Positions 1 to 8,674 of a stretch of 64,000 nucleotides of DNA are shown here, piece by piece (the first letter of the stretch is position 1; each line of letters starts with the position of its first letter). Made by a program: the position numbers and the translations under genes. The stretch spans positions 186,001 to 250,000 of the forward strand of contig JAKAMG010000001.1 of the NCBI GenBank assembly GCA_021812985.1, read 5' to 3'. This DNA is from Bacteroidota bacterium (GTDB taxonomy: Bacteria > Bacteroidota > Ignavibacteria > Kryptoniales > JAKASW01). The notes beneath the pieces are model-generated. The model searched no databases. It worked only from the letters and a program-made list of their open reading frames with translations, and was not told where the DNA came from.

Positions 1-521
1 GCGTCCGATATGATACCAGAAACAGCTTCGTGAACCCCTCGAACGGCTCGGTACTTCAATTCGAAACGGAGTATGCTCCTGGCGGCACCATGGGAAACGT
101 CTCGTTTGTTAGAGCGGCGGGATGGCTGCAGTACTACCGCAGGCTGTTTTATCCGATCACGGTGCTGGCGGTTCGTCTCGGGGTGCAGGAGGTGGAGGGG
201 GACGATCTCCCGGTCCAGCTCCTCTCTTCCATTGGCGGCAACAATACACTTCGAGGTTTCACGCAGGACAGGTTTCTTGACAAGGTGGCCTCTGTCTTGA
301 ACACTGAACTCAGGTTCCCGATTTTCTGGAGACTCGGTGCAGTCGTGGGCATTGATGCGGGGAAGGTGTGGCGGGTGCTTTCCGATTTCGATGTCTCGCG
401 ATGGAGAGTGAACCGTGTTGTGGGCTTGAGACTTTACATGGACAACTTCGTCGTTCGAGCTGATCTCGGGATTGGCACTGAGGGCACAGGTTTTTATTTC
501 AATTTTGGGCAGTTGTTCTAA
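1..521 (+). CDS. Omp85/BamA-type outer-membrane beta-barrel protein, C-terminal part
   Basis: The 5' end lies outside the window and the frame enters at base 3. The visible residues are the end of an Omp85-family barrel. They include a YDTRN turn near the left edge, a GGNNTLRGF segment that matches the conserved RGF/RGY loop-6 motif, alternating hydrophobic strands, and a final residue F, the usual outer-membrane C-terminal signature. Proteins of this family insert or translocate proteins, or occasionally lipids, at the outer membrane. The missing N-terminus should carry POTRA domains, so BamA, TamA and a surface-antigen-like paralog cannot be told apart here. A second, complete Omp85 protein lies at 23488-24792. 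The family call is firm; the subfamily is not. Confidence 0.8.
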   Translation, partial: VRYDTRNSFVNPSNGSVLQFETEYAPGGTMGNVSFVRAAGWLQYYRRLFYPITVLAVRLGVQEVEGDDLPVQLLSSIGGNNTLRGFTQDRFLDKVASVLNTELRFPIFWRLGAVVGIDAGKVWRVLSDFDVSRWRVNRVVGLRLYMDNFVVRADLGIGTEGTGFYFNFGQLF

Positions 522-590
522 TCGGTTTTCTGTTCGAGTACGTTTCATGAAATTTTCGAATGGGCTGTAATTATCTCGGGAGAGGAAGCT

Positions 591-1676
591 ATGAAAATTG
601 CGAAAATCATGTTCATCATTATCCTGCTCGTGTCTCCTTGTTACCCGCAGGAGCTGGGTACGCCTTTGACTATCAGCAGAACCGTGGGCGATACGCTGAT
701 GCCGGCTGAGCGGGCACGACTATCTCTCTTTCCGGAAGTGAGAGGATTTAAATGGGCGGTCTTCTTTCTCGCGGACGATTCGACCGTCAACGCGAAGGTC
801 CATTTCGGAAAAAGCGAACAGGAAGCGAGAGACAGCAGCGTGATGGGGTATGGTACGCTCCGCTCCGTGCATCTGCGGCTTGCGAGAGACAGCGCCGCCT
901 GCAATGATTCAGCAAAGGTACTCCTTGCCGACGGCACGCTACTAATCGCAACGGTTTACGGCGAGACAAGGGACAAACTGTATCTGGAAACTGCGAGGTT
1001 TGGACAAATCGCCATTGCAAAGAACCAGGTTGAAACCATAGGCTGGTATAATGGGACCCCCGCCCAGGGATATTTCAAGCTCGTTACTGACCCGAATGAG
1101 ACGCGGGCGTTTGTCATGCCCACGGCGACGACTCCGCAGGCCGGGAAGGGTTACGTCGCCGACTACGAGTTGATATTCTTCACGGCCGCAATCGGGGTGA
1201 CGGACTGGCTGATGATCAACGGCGGGACGCTGCTCATACCGGTGCGCCCGGAGAATATGATTTTCAACTACGGCGTGAAAGTGCGGGTGTATGAATCCCC
1301 CGAAAGGTTCGGGGTTGCCGCCGGCGTTCAGATGTTGAACAATTTCGGATTTAGCGGCAACGCCGGCATAGCATACACCGTAGCGAGCTATGGAGACAAG
1401 GACTCTCGTGTGAATCTAGCGGTCGGGCGCGCTTTTGAAAGCGGCGGCGGCTCGTCGATGCTTTATGGAATAAGCGGAGACGGGCGCGTAAGCGAGAGCA
1501 TAAAACTTGTGGCAGAACTCTGGATCATGGAACACGCTTCGTGGTCGCCTATAGTCGTCGGCGTGAGGTTCTTCGGGAGCCGCCTGTCCGCGGATTTGGG
1601 TCTCCTCTATCCCCTGGGTGAATCGCTCAACTCGCCCATAGGGATACCGGTTGCAAGTCTGACTTATACCTTTTGA
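591..1676 (+). CDS. Uncharacterised secreted protein, probable outer-membrane beta-barrel (361 aa)
   Basis: The ATG follows an AGAGGAAG ribosome-binding site. Residues 1-20 form a signal peptide with a lysine-containing start, a hydrophobic core and a PCYPQE cleavage region. Residues 40-150 look like small beta domains. From about residue 175 (PTATTPQAGKGY) the sequence becomes glycine-rich alternating strands and ends in TYTF, as in beta-barrel proteins inserted in the outer membrane. The pattern resembles Bacteroidota outer-membrane proteins with a PTAxxxxxGxGY segment before the barrel. It follows the Omp85 gene by 69 bp and may be co-transcribed. I cannot assign a substrate or function. 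Confidence 0.7.
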   Translation: MKIAKIMFIIILLVSPCYPQELGTPLTISRTVGDTLMPAERARLSLFPEVRGFKWAVFFLADDSTVNAKVHFGKSEQEARDSSVMGYGTLRSVHLRLARDSAACNDSAKVLLADGTLLIATVYGETRDKLYLETARFGQIAIAKNQVETIGWYNGTPAQGYFKLVTDPNETRAFVMPTATTPQAGKGYVADYELIFFTAAIGVTDWLMINGGTLLIPVRPENMIFNYGVKVRVYESPERFGVAAGVQMLNNFGFSGNAGIAYTVASYGDKDSRVNLAVGRAFESGGGSSMLYGISGDGRVSESIKLVAELWIMEHASWSPIVVGVRFFGSRLSADLGLLYPLGESLNSPIGIPVASLTYTF

Positions 1677-2138
1677 GCCGCCCTGCTGCGAGGGTTGGTG
1701 TGTCCCTGAAGTGGGCTGAAGTCCGGCGCGAGTCAAATATGCTGGCCCGTGCCGTCCCGGCCGCGTGCGGGTCATGTTACCTCTTTGGAGTTGGGAGGCG
1801 CAAGAAGGCTCGGATCAAAATGATGCCGCCGCTTCGCGGCCGGAACGAAATGTTAATCCACCTGTAAACTCGGACTCTTTTTATTGTCGGCTCGCGAGTT
1901 ATACTCTTGACCGCCCAGTCTTTGACCCCCGTTTACTTGGTCACGAGTTCTCTCTCATGGATATTGTTAATTCAGGTTATAATGGACCGGTGTTGAGATG
2001 CCGGCGATGGGTGAAGGGCGAGATTCCCGGCCCTTCTTTACTCTGTGAGTACGGTTGCAGGCGAATGAATTAACCCGGCGAAAGCGTTATATTTATACAT
2101 CAAAATCAAGAAATTGAAGTTGTAAACAGGAGATTCGC
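1677..2138. other. 462-bp intergenic region without a supported gene
   Basis: Short open frames here lack ribosome-binding sites and protein-like composition. A perfect TATAAT lies at 1978-1983, but no good -35 element sits 16-18 bp upstream. A 7-bp perfect stem (2013-2019 with 2030-2036, GAAGGGC/GCCCTTC) is followed by TTTA and could be a weak terminator or leader hairpin. A TATATT at 2088-2093 lies 45 bp before the next gene. That gene has a clear AGGAG site, so the last 50 bp are probably its promoter and leader. Confidence 0.5.
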
Positions 2139-3155
2139 ATGAACGATGTTTCCGTATCAAGGTTAGAATTATGGTACAACGCATTCCGCGGCTTCTACCG
2201 GAAAGAACTCCCGGTGGAACAGCTTGACCCAATATCAAGATGGCTCTACGCTTCGAGGAGCATAATCCTCGTCATTTCTGCCCAGGCGGCCATCATCGCC
2301 GGGCTCCTCGCCGTCCGCTCCGGGCCCGTCAACATACTTTACTTCGCCCTCCTGTTGATCGGACTCGTCGTGGCGCACGCGATAAGCAACCTCTCGAACG
2401 ACTATTTCGGATTTCACCGCGGTCATGATACTCCTCAGTCCCCGAGGATGAGATACACACTCCATCCACTCGCGAGCAACATGATGAATGCGGCTTCACT
2501 GAAGAAGGGCATCTGGTCGCTTATAACGGTTGGGGTCCTCATCTCAGTGTTTTTCGCGGTAATGCGCGGACCGATGGCGGCGGTATTTGCCGTGCTCGGA
2601 CTCGTCATACTTTACTGGTACGATGGCGCTCCTAGAGATCTCAAGAGCATCGGCTTCGGCGAACTCGCGACGCTGGTCGTGTGGGGACCGTTGATGATAG
2701 GCGGGGGGTACTTCTGTCTAACCGGCGAAATTTACGCTCCTGCTTTTCTTGCCTCGATCCCTTACGGACTCGGGGTCATGTCCATACTCGTCGGAAAGCA
2801 CATCGACCAGATGGAGTTCGACGTTACTCAGAAACAGCGTACCCTCCCAATTGTGCTAGGTGAGAAGAATGCCCGGCTCTTCAATCAGGTTTCTATTTTC
2901 CTCATGTATTTTGTCGTGCTCGTGCTTGTTCTTCTCAGATACATTACGCCGTTCGCGCTGCTCGTATTCCTGAACTTTCCGCGAGGATGGAAGGCGATGG
3001 GAGTCTTCTCGAATCCCCGCCCGGATTCGCCGCCGGAGGGGTATGTCGGATGGCCTCTCTGGTATCACAGATTCAGCCTTGTCCACAACAAGAGGTTCGG
3101 CTGGCTCTATATCCTCGGCCTTGCGCTGGGCGCCGCCTATACTTACATAGTCTAG
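2139..3155 (+). CDS. UbiA-family prenyltransferase, MenA-like
   Basis: This is a polytopic membrane protein of 338 residues with 8-9 hydrophobic segments. UbiA enzymes join an isoprenoid diphosphate to an aromatic acceptor such as the menaquinone head group, using two Asp-rich loops and magnesium. The first loop reads NDYFGFHRGHD; the second reads GKHIDQMEFDVTQKQRTLP followed by IVLG, which matches the second motif of MenA relatives. In the first loop the middle Asp of the usual NDxxD pattern is Gly. The ATG is preceded by ACAGGAG. The substrate is uncertain: a menaquinone role (MenA or its futalosine-pathway counterpart) is the simplest reading. The next gene begins 39 bp downstream and may share the transcript. 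Confidence 0.8.
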   Translation: MNDVSVSRLELWYNAFRGFYRKELPVEQLDPISRWLYASRSIILVISAQAAIIAGLLAVRSGPVNILYFALLLIGLVVAHAISNLSNDYFGFHRGHDTPQSPRMRYTLHPLASNMMNAASLKKGIWSLITVGVLISVFFAVMRGPMAAVFAVLGLVILYWYDGAPRDLKSIGFGELATLVVWGPLMIGGGYFCLTGEIYAPAFLASIPYGLGVMSILVGKHIDQMEFDVTQKQRTLPIVLGEKNARLFNQVSIFLMYFVVLVLVLLRYITPFALLVFLNFPRGWKAMGVFSNPRPDSPPEGYVGWPLWYHRFSLVHNKRFGWLYILGLALGAAYTYIV

Positions 3156-3194
3156 CAGAATATTTTAGGTCAAACTTAGAAGAAGAGTTGCTCA

Positions 3195-4655
3195 GTGAAA
3201 GCGCGGGTTAAGCTGACGATTTTGTTGGGGGTTGTCATCCTCGGGGTCCTCCCCGAAGTCGCCGTCTCTCAGGGCTTCGAGAACTTCCTCGGCAGAGTCA
3301 ATTCCCTCCCAGACTCGCTTCGCCCCGCGGTAGTAGACAGCTTCATCTCGGCGACTTCCGCCTTCCCGGTAGTGGAACAGGATACGGTTGTTCACTTCAT
3401 CTATCGGGGATCTGCCAGTTCCGTGTCGGTTGCAGGAGACGCCAACAACTGGCAGCCCGGTGCTCTGCCGATGACGAACGTCAGCGGGACTAATTTTTGG
3501 TACGTGAATCAAATCTATCCGGATGACTCGCGGCTCGAATACAAGTACGTCACGAATGGCACGAACTGGATACTGGATCCGCTCAACCCCCACCAGATTG
3601 TCGAAGGATATGGCCCGAACTCCGATCTCATGATGCCGCGCTACGTTCCGCCACCGGAAGTGGAGTACTATCCCGATATCCCTCATGGCACTGAGGTGGA
3701 CACTGTCCTGTACAGCACCCAGCTTTCCAACTCGAGGCGGATAGCTGTCTACCTCCCCCCTTCATACAGCGCATCGCAGGACAGCTTCCCTGTTGCCTAC
3801 TTCCAGGATGGTTCGGAGGCCGTTTCACTCGAGAAAGTCGAGAACATAATTGATTACCTGACTGCCAAAGACCTCATCCGTCCGGTGATAGCGGTGTTCG
3901 TGCCTTACGTGAACCGTACGCCCGAATACGCCGGCAGTCAGGTCAACTTGTTTATGTCGTTCATTGTCAATGGTGTCGTTCAATATGTGGACTCAGCTTA
4001 CCGGACGATTAAGAGTCCTAATGCGAGAGCCGTGCTCGGCGCTTCCTACGGCGGAAACATTTCGCTCTGTCTCGCTTCGACATATCCCGGCATCTTCGGG
4101 AACGTATGCGCGCAATCGAGTTATGTCGATCCTGCCATCGCCACCAATTTTCAGAACGGCAGCAAGCTGGATCTGAAGATATACATGGATCTTGGCACCT
4201 TCGATATACCTGAACTCATCCCGATGGTTCGGAATTTTGTCTCGATTCTGGGGAATCGCGGGTATGATTACGAGTATCACCAATACAACGAAGGCCACAG
4301 CTGGGGAAACTGGCGGGCGCATCTCAGGAACGCGCTTACATTCTTCTTCCCCCCCACTCCGACTGGAATGAACGAACTACCGTCGGTACCGAGTCGCTTC
4401 CTCGAGGCGAGGAATTTTCCCAACCCATTTAATCCGTCGACTACTATAACCTACAGCATACCCGGTCCGGAGATAGTGAAGCTCAAGGTGTACGATGTTC
4501 TCGGAAGGGAAGTCAGGACGCTTGTTTCCGCTCGTCAGATGACGGGAAGTCACACGGCGAGATTCGACGCCTCCCACCTTGCCGGTGGGGTTTACTTTTA
4601 TTCCATAAGGGCGGGGAATCAGTCGGGATCAGGGAAAATGATACTCCTCAAATAA
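3195..4655 (+). CDS. Secreted esterase with CBM48-like domain and type IX sorting domain
   Basis: A signal peptide (residues 1-25, ending AVSQG) starts at a GTG behind an AGAAGAAGAG site. Residues about 60-145 resemble the N-terminal starch-binding/early-set (CBM48) domain found in enterochelin-esterase-like proteins (VSVAGDANNWQPGA...). Residues about 165-385 are an alpha/beta-hydrolase of the esterase D/Fes family with nucleophile elbow GASYGG and a C-terminal EGHSWGNW histidine. Residues about 405-486 are a T9SS type A sorting domain (FPNPFNPSTT, then YDVLGREV, ending KMILLK), so the protein is exported through the outer membrane and released or anchored. Likely substrates are acylated carbohydrates or siderophore esters. 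The domain calls are firm; the substrate is unknown. Confidence 0.88.
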   Translation: MKARVKLTILLGVVILGVLPEVAVSQGFENFLGRVNSLPDSLRPAVVDSFISATSAFPVVEQDTVVHFIYRGSASSVSVAGDANNWQPGALPMTNVSGTNFWYVNQIYPDDSRLEYKYVTNGTNWILDPLNPHQIVEGYGPNSDLMMPRYVPPPEVEYYPDIPHGTEVDTVLYSTQLSNSRRIAVYLPPSYSASQDSFPVAYFQDGSEAVSLEKVENIIDYLTAKDLIRPVIAVFVPYVNRTPEYAGSQVNLFMSFIVNGVVQYVDSAYRTIKSPNARAVLGASYGGNISLCLASTYPGIFGNVCAQSSYVDPAIATNFQNGSKLDLKIYMDLGTFDIPELIPMVRNFVSILGNRGYDYEYHQYNEGHSWGNWRAHLRNALTFFFPPTPTGMNELPSVPSRFLEARNFPNPFNPSTTITYSIPGPEIVKLKVYDVLGREVRTLVSARQMTGSHTARFDASHLAGGVYFYSIRAGNQSGSGKMILLK

Positions 4656-4786
4656 GAGTTGTGAGAAGAGAGCCACTCCTCGCACCTACCGAAGATGGGC
4701 GGTCCCTTCACAAATTAGCCACTATCCAGTAAGGGTCACCGCTGCGGCAAGCCAATAATCCGCGCGAAAGCCAATTGGCGGGGCGT

Positions 4787-4815
4787 TTGCCTTTGAGATG
4801 TTCCCCCTTTAGATT
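4787..4815 (+). promoter_or_regulatory. Predicted sigma70 promoter for the 64-residue membrane protein
   Basis: TTGCCT and TAGATT are separated by 17 bp. The predicted start lies near 4822, giving a leader of about 37 nt that includes the GGAGGGG ribosome-binding site. Confidence 0.55.
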
Positions 4816-4858
4816 CTTGCGTTATTGTGCGAAACAAATCCAGGAAATGGAGGGGAAA

Positions 4859-5053
4859 ATGAAGGACAGAGTCGTGCTTTCAGCCATTATCGTCGCGGTA
4901 GTGAGTGTCCTTGTCGGATTCATTGGTAAGGTATCGGGCGGTCATTTCTTTGTGGCGAACGCGACGTGGCATGCATTCGCGCAGACAAGTCTCCTCTTCG
5001 CGATCGCGTGGGGGATCGGAAAGGGCTCGCTTTCCTCGGGGAGTTCAGACTAG
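4859..5053 (+). CDS. Small membrane protein of unknown function (64 aa)
   Basis: The ATG at 4859 is 4 nt behind a strong GGAGGGG ribosome-binding site and follows a good promoter. The frame stays open upstream, but those codons lie before or over the promoter. The product has a short KDR start, a transmembrane helix at about residues 5-24, a histidine-containing stretch (GGHFFVANATWHAFAQT) and a second hydrophobic segment at about residues 40-55, then a short polar tail. It is monocistronic: its neighbours are 200 bp upstream and a convergent gene downstream. It could be a small subunit or a stress-type membrane peptide. I do not recognise a family. Confidence 0.65.
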   Translation: MKDRVVLSAIIVAVVSVLVGFIGKVSGGHFFVANATWHAFAQTSLLFAIAWGIGKGSLSSGSSD

Positions 5054-5124
5054 AGACCTTCGCAGTGGGGGGGGCTTTGTGTCATGACCTGAAGCGCGCG
5101 CCTCAGTCATGCGAGTTCACGTTG

Positions 5125-6546
5125 CTACGCGTTGGGCCGCGATTTCTTTGAGAATGATTTTGCCGTAAATATCGCTAGACCAACAGCAGTTATGAGGAGC
5201 GCATAGCGAATTTCGACGCCGAAATTCTGCCGTGAGAATAGAACAAACAGAAAACCCGCGAGCGAAACCAAAGCCGGAAGAGGATAGAGCCACATCCTGA
5301 ACGGACGCGGGCTTTCCGGATGGCGTGCGCGCCAGATGAGGAATCCTGCCGTCTGCGAAATGAACTGTACCATTATTCGAATTACGACAAGCGCGGCGAT
5401 GACCTGTGTGAGGCTCAGGAAACAGAAGAGGAGGGCGACCAGGCCGAGAGTGAGGAGAGACACGTATGGAAAATTATGTTTGGGATGGAGGCGAGCAAAC
5501 ACCCTGAAGAAATTTCCGTCGATCGCCGCCGCGTAGGGAACTCGTGAATATCCAAGCATAAGCGAGAACACCGAGGCGAAAGCAGTCCACATTATCAGGA
5601 TGGTAGCGAGTGAGCCTGCCCAGTGTCCGTATATTCGCTGCATGAAAGCGGCGACAAGGTAGCGGCTTTCGCTTGCCCCCGCCCCCTTCGCGAGATCCTG
5701 CCACGGTACCACGCCTAGGATGCTCGTGTTCATTACAATATAAATCAAGCCCACAATCGCGATAGAGATCAGGATCGCGCGCGGAATGTTCTTTGACGGC
5801 TCTTTGACCTCGTCGCCGAGAAAGCAGACGTTGTAATAACCCCAGTAGTCATATATGGAGATCAGCATCGCTGAGCCAAGTCCAAGAAAAAAACTTTTTG
5901 AAAGTGTGAAAGCGCCCTTTGGAAAGTCGAACGCGACCTGCGGGTTGAAGTGCGTCACTCCCGCGAAGATCACCCAGGCAATCGTCCCCATCACGAGAAG
6001 CCAGAGATATTTGAGAAGCTTGTCAATGACGGTTATTCTGCGGTAGAGGAGGAATATCGCGAAGAGGCAGGCGGCCATGGCTACGAATGTAAAGCCCGTT
6101 ATGTTCAGTCCGGAACCCGAGTCCCCTGTGAGCGTAAGGTGGAACAAAGTTCGCCCGAGTGAAGGAAAGAAATAGGTGGAGTACTCGGCGAGCCCGATGC
6201 ACCCGGATGCTATCGAGAGCGGTGCACTGAATATCATCTGCCAGATAAAAAGGAAAGACATCAGCTTGCCGGACGTTCCTTTCCCGTAAGTCTCGCGCAA
6301 GTAGCGGTACGTCCCGCCAGAGCCTGGGATGGCCGCCCCAAGCTCAGCCCAGACAAGCCCATCGCTCATCGCGATGACCGCTCCAAGTATCCAGCCGAGC
6401 ATCGCCTGGGGTCCTCCCATCGCGGATATGATAAGAGGGATGGTTATGAACGGCCCCACTCCGATCATGTCTATCATGTTGAGAGACACCGCTCCCGAGA
6501 GGGTCAATCCCTGCAGGAGTCGCGGATGATCTGCGTCGGTTGCCAT
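5125..6546 (-). CDS. APC-superfamily amino acid/polyamine permease
   Basis: This 473-residue polytopic protein with about 12 transmembrane helices is a secondary transporter of the amino acid-polyamine-organocation superfamily. Helix 1 contains the family signature MIGVGPFITIP; helix 2-3 follows with WAELGAAIPGSGGTYRYLRE, typical of the LAT/YfnA branch. Such carriers take up or exchange amino acids or polyamines across the inner membrane. It lies 35 bp downstream of the LmbE-like deacetylase on the same strand and is probably its operon partner, so the transported compound may be linked to that enzyme. The substrate cannot be predicted from sequence. Confidence 0.88.
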   Translation of the reverse strand: MATDADHPRLLQGLTLSGAVSLNMIDMIGVGPFITIPLIISAMGGPQAMLGWILGAVIAMSDGLVWAELGAAIPGSGGTYRYLRETYGKGTSGKLMSFLFIWQMIFSAPLSIASGCIGLAEYSTYFFPSLGRTLFHLTLTGDSGSGLNITGFTFVAMAACLFAIFLLYRRITVIDKLLKYLWLLVMGTIAWVIFAGVTHFNPQVAFDFPKGAFTLSKSFFLGLGSAMLISIYDYWGYYNVCFLGDEVKEPSKNIPRAILISIAIVGLIYIVMNTSILGVVPWQDLAKGAGASESRYLVAAFMQRIYGHWAGSLATILIMWTAFASVFSLMLGYSRVPYAAAIDGNFFRVFARLHPKHNFPYVSLLTLGLVALLFCFLSLTQVIAALVVIRIMVQFISQTAGFLIWRARHPESPRPFRMWLYPLPALVSLAGFLFVLFSRQNFGVEIRYALLITAVGLAIFTAKSFSKKSRPNA

Positions 6547-6581
6547 GCAGTGGTCCCTGTCCAGCTTCGTCTTTTCCCCGG

Positions 6582-8504
6582 TCAGTGCCTTCTCTGGGAT
6601 ATCAGGTTGAACAGGAGTTTTACGCCTCCGTCGTTGAGTATCTTGACCTGGCGGTAAAGCGCGAGTGAAGTGTACGTATAAGACCCTTTGCCGTATTCTG
6701 CCTGCAGCAGAGATGTCGATGGCTCATGCTGGTCTTCATCGCTCATCGCGAGTAATCTCCCGTACTTCGACGAGGTCAGCGTTGTGTCCCCGCTCGGAAG
6801 ATAAATGTTCCTTTCCTGCACCCATCCGTTCCAGTCGGCACCAGAAATCGTGTTCGGATAGTGGAACAGAGAGTTCATGGGTTGGAGAACGGTCACTGGT
6901 TGAGTCTCCTCCGTGACTCGGCGGTTGGTTATCTCGATGGGGTACGGCGCGTACGTGTGCCCGTTCCATTCAGGAGGCCTATTGTAGAAGCACAAGACGT
7001 TTCCTCCATCCTCGATGTACTTCAGGATTCTCGAGTTGTATTTGACAAGGTCGTGCCTGTAAAGGTAAGCCCTGATATCCAGTACGATGGTTGTGAACCT
7101 GTCCAGGTCTCCGCGTGCGAGCATGGATGAATCTATCGGCTGGTACCTGACGCCAAACTCGCTGAAGATGAGCGGAAGCGTGTTATCGTATGTTTCAACG
7201 AGCCCTATGTACGAAGTCGTGTCGAAGCGCGCGGTTACCCTTCTGAGATACGCGGTGTCGGTTGGGTGTCCCGCGTCAGCAACCCTGCCGGCTTGGTGTG
7301 GGGAGGCCCGGAAGACTAGCGTGTCTTCCGGGTCATTCCCGATCGGCACGCTGACCGGTATCTCTATAGAATCTCTTACTCTCCGGCCCAAAACTTCGTG
7401 TCCGAGAAACAATTCTTCTTTTCCGAGATAGGCGAACAGACTGAAGTAAAGTGGCAGACCGGTATGGTTGAAAGTGTCGATCGAAAAATGGTATTTCTTC
7501 ACCGAGCCGCTGTCACCCTTGAGGAGCGAATACTTAGGGTGTACATAAATTGAAAATGGCTTTTGTACCTGAGCGTACTCTCGTGGTAGCGTGACAGTGG
7601 GACGCGAGGTTGGCGCGATCCCCGAGAAAAGGTCGTGTCGATTGTATGGATACTGCCTGTCGCTCAAGATTAGTCTGTAAACGTGCTTCCTGAAAACTTC
7701 GGGGATGTTGCTGAAATTCAATTTATCCATCCCTTGTGTCCGGTGCTTCCTGAGCGCGTCCCAGGCGATCTGCTGGATCGTCTTCCCCCCGGACCGTACC
7801 ATGACCGGTATCGACACCAGCGAATCCTGATTCATTTCGGATTTTCTGAGGACCCTGAAGTATAGTTTCTTCACCTGCCAGGGTCCGACACCGTCTCCAA
7901 ACTGTTCAGGATGATATGTCGGGTCTGCTGCCTTCGTGAAGGCCTCGTACGCCGTTATGCCAACCACCTGATGGTTCCCGTGCTGCCTATAGGGGAGGGT
8001 GGTGATGGTATCGTGGTTTGTGATAATTACATCCGGCTTCAGGGCGCGGATCATATATACCACCCTCTGCAGAACGTTGTCGTTTCCGCCCCACATCCTG
8101 AATGTCTCCCTGGCCGTCTTTGAGAAGCCGAAATCAGGAAATCCCAGGAAGTAGACCTTGGTCCCGAGTATCTTAGAGGCCGCGAGGGTTTCGCCCGTTC
8201 TGATCTCGCCGAGCTCTTTATATAAGTCCGGTCCGATGACGTCTTGTCCCCCCTCGCCGCGAGTGTAGAAGATGCTGTAAGCTTTTATGTGTTTAATGTG
8301 CGTGTAGTAGGCAAGCGCGGCGCCGTCTTCGTCGTCCGGGTGAGCCGAAAGACACATGAGGACAACCTCCTTGCTCCCATGCGTATTGTTAGCTTTTGCC
8401 GGCTCCGCAAGCGAGCTAAAGTACAGGAGCGAAATTACGATAATTAGAACGGAGCGGTACAACTCCGTCGACTGTCTCTCTATGTGATACATCGGTTCTG
8501 TCAT
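6582..8504 (-). CDS. Secreted LmbE/PIG-L-family deacetylase with long C-terminal region
   Basis: The ATG follows a GAGGAGAA site. A signal anchor or signal peptide spans about residues 18-40. The deacetylase domain (about residues 45-260) has the zinc motif AHPDDE, the downstream HGNHQ pair and the usual GEGGQD segment. Family members remove N-acetyl groups from GlcNAc-containing or thiol-type glycosides. The 640 residues are more than twice the usual length: the region after about 270 has beta-rich segments and, near residues 460-600, an alpha/beta fold resembling ThuA/glutaminase-like domains (LKYIEDGGNVLCFYN). This long form occurs in Bacteroidota, where its substrate is unknown. It is first in an operon with the APC permease. 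Confidence 0.82.
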   Translation of the reverse strand: MTEPMYHIERQSTELYRSVLIIVISLLYFSSLAEPAKANNTHGSKEVVLMCLSAHPDDEDGAALAYYTHIKHIKAYSIFYTRGEGGQDVIGPDLYKELGEIRTGETLAASKILGTKVYFLGFPDFGFSKTARETFRMWGGNDNVLQRVVYMIRALKPDVIITNHDTITTLPYRQHGNHQVVGITAYEAFTKAADPTYHPEQFGDGVGPWQVKKLYFRVLRKSEMNQDSLVSIPVMVRSGGKTIQQIAWDALRKHRTQGMDKLNFSNIPEVFRKHVYRLILSDRQYPYNRHDLFSGIAPTSRPTVTLPREYAQVQKPFSIYVHPKYSLLKGDSGSVKKYHFSIDTFNHTGLPLYFSLFAYLGKEELFLGHEVLGRRVRDSIEIPVSVPIGNDPEDTLVFRASPHQAGRVADAGHPTDTAYLRRVTARFDTTSYIGLVETYDNTLPLIFSEFGVRYQPIDSSMLARGDLDRFTTIVLDIRAYLYRHDLVKYNSRILKYIEDGGNVLCFYNRPPEWNGHTYAPYPIEITNRRVTEETQPVTVLQPMNSLFHYPNTISGADWNGWVQERNIYLPSGDTTLTSSKYGRLLAMSDEDQHEPSTSLLQAEYGKGSYTYTSLALYRQVKILNDGGVKLLFNLISQRRH

Positions 8505-8674
8505 TTGAAAGTTCTCCTCAGGGCTGAAGAATGGTCAGGATCATTTTCCAGAAACTAACAATCCGGTCGAATGAAAAGTTTTCTATTGCGACAAGATAGT
8601 CAAAACTCGGGACTAAAGAAGCTTTTCAGGCGGGGTTATGTGAACCAGAAGTTTTTATATTGACACGAGACGAC

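Noticed and set aside
1673-2073. Two short plus-strand frames (64 and 102 codons) after the 361-residue protein
   Set aside because: Neither has a ribosome-binding site, and the composition is unlike the neighbouring proteins. The region is better read as intergenic.
8656-8661. TATATT as a leaderless promoter for the GT9 gene
   Set aside because: There is no -35 element 16-18 bp upstream, and the spacing to the ATG is 13 bp, so it does not fit the pattern seen at the other genes.
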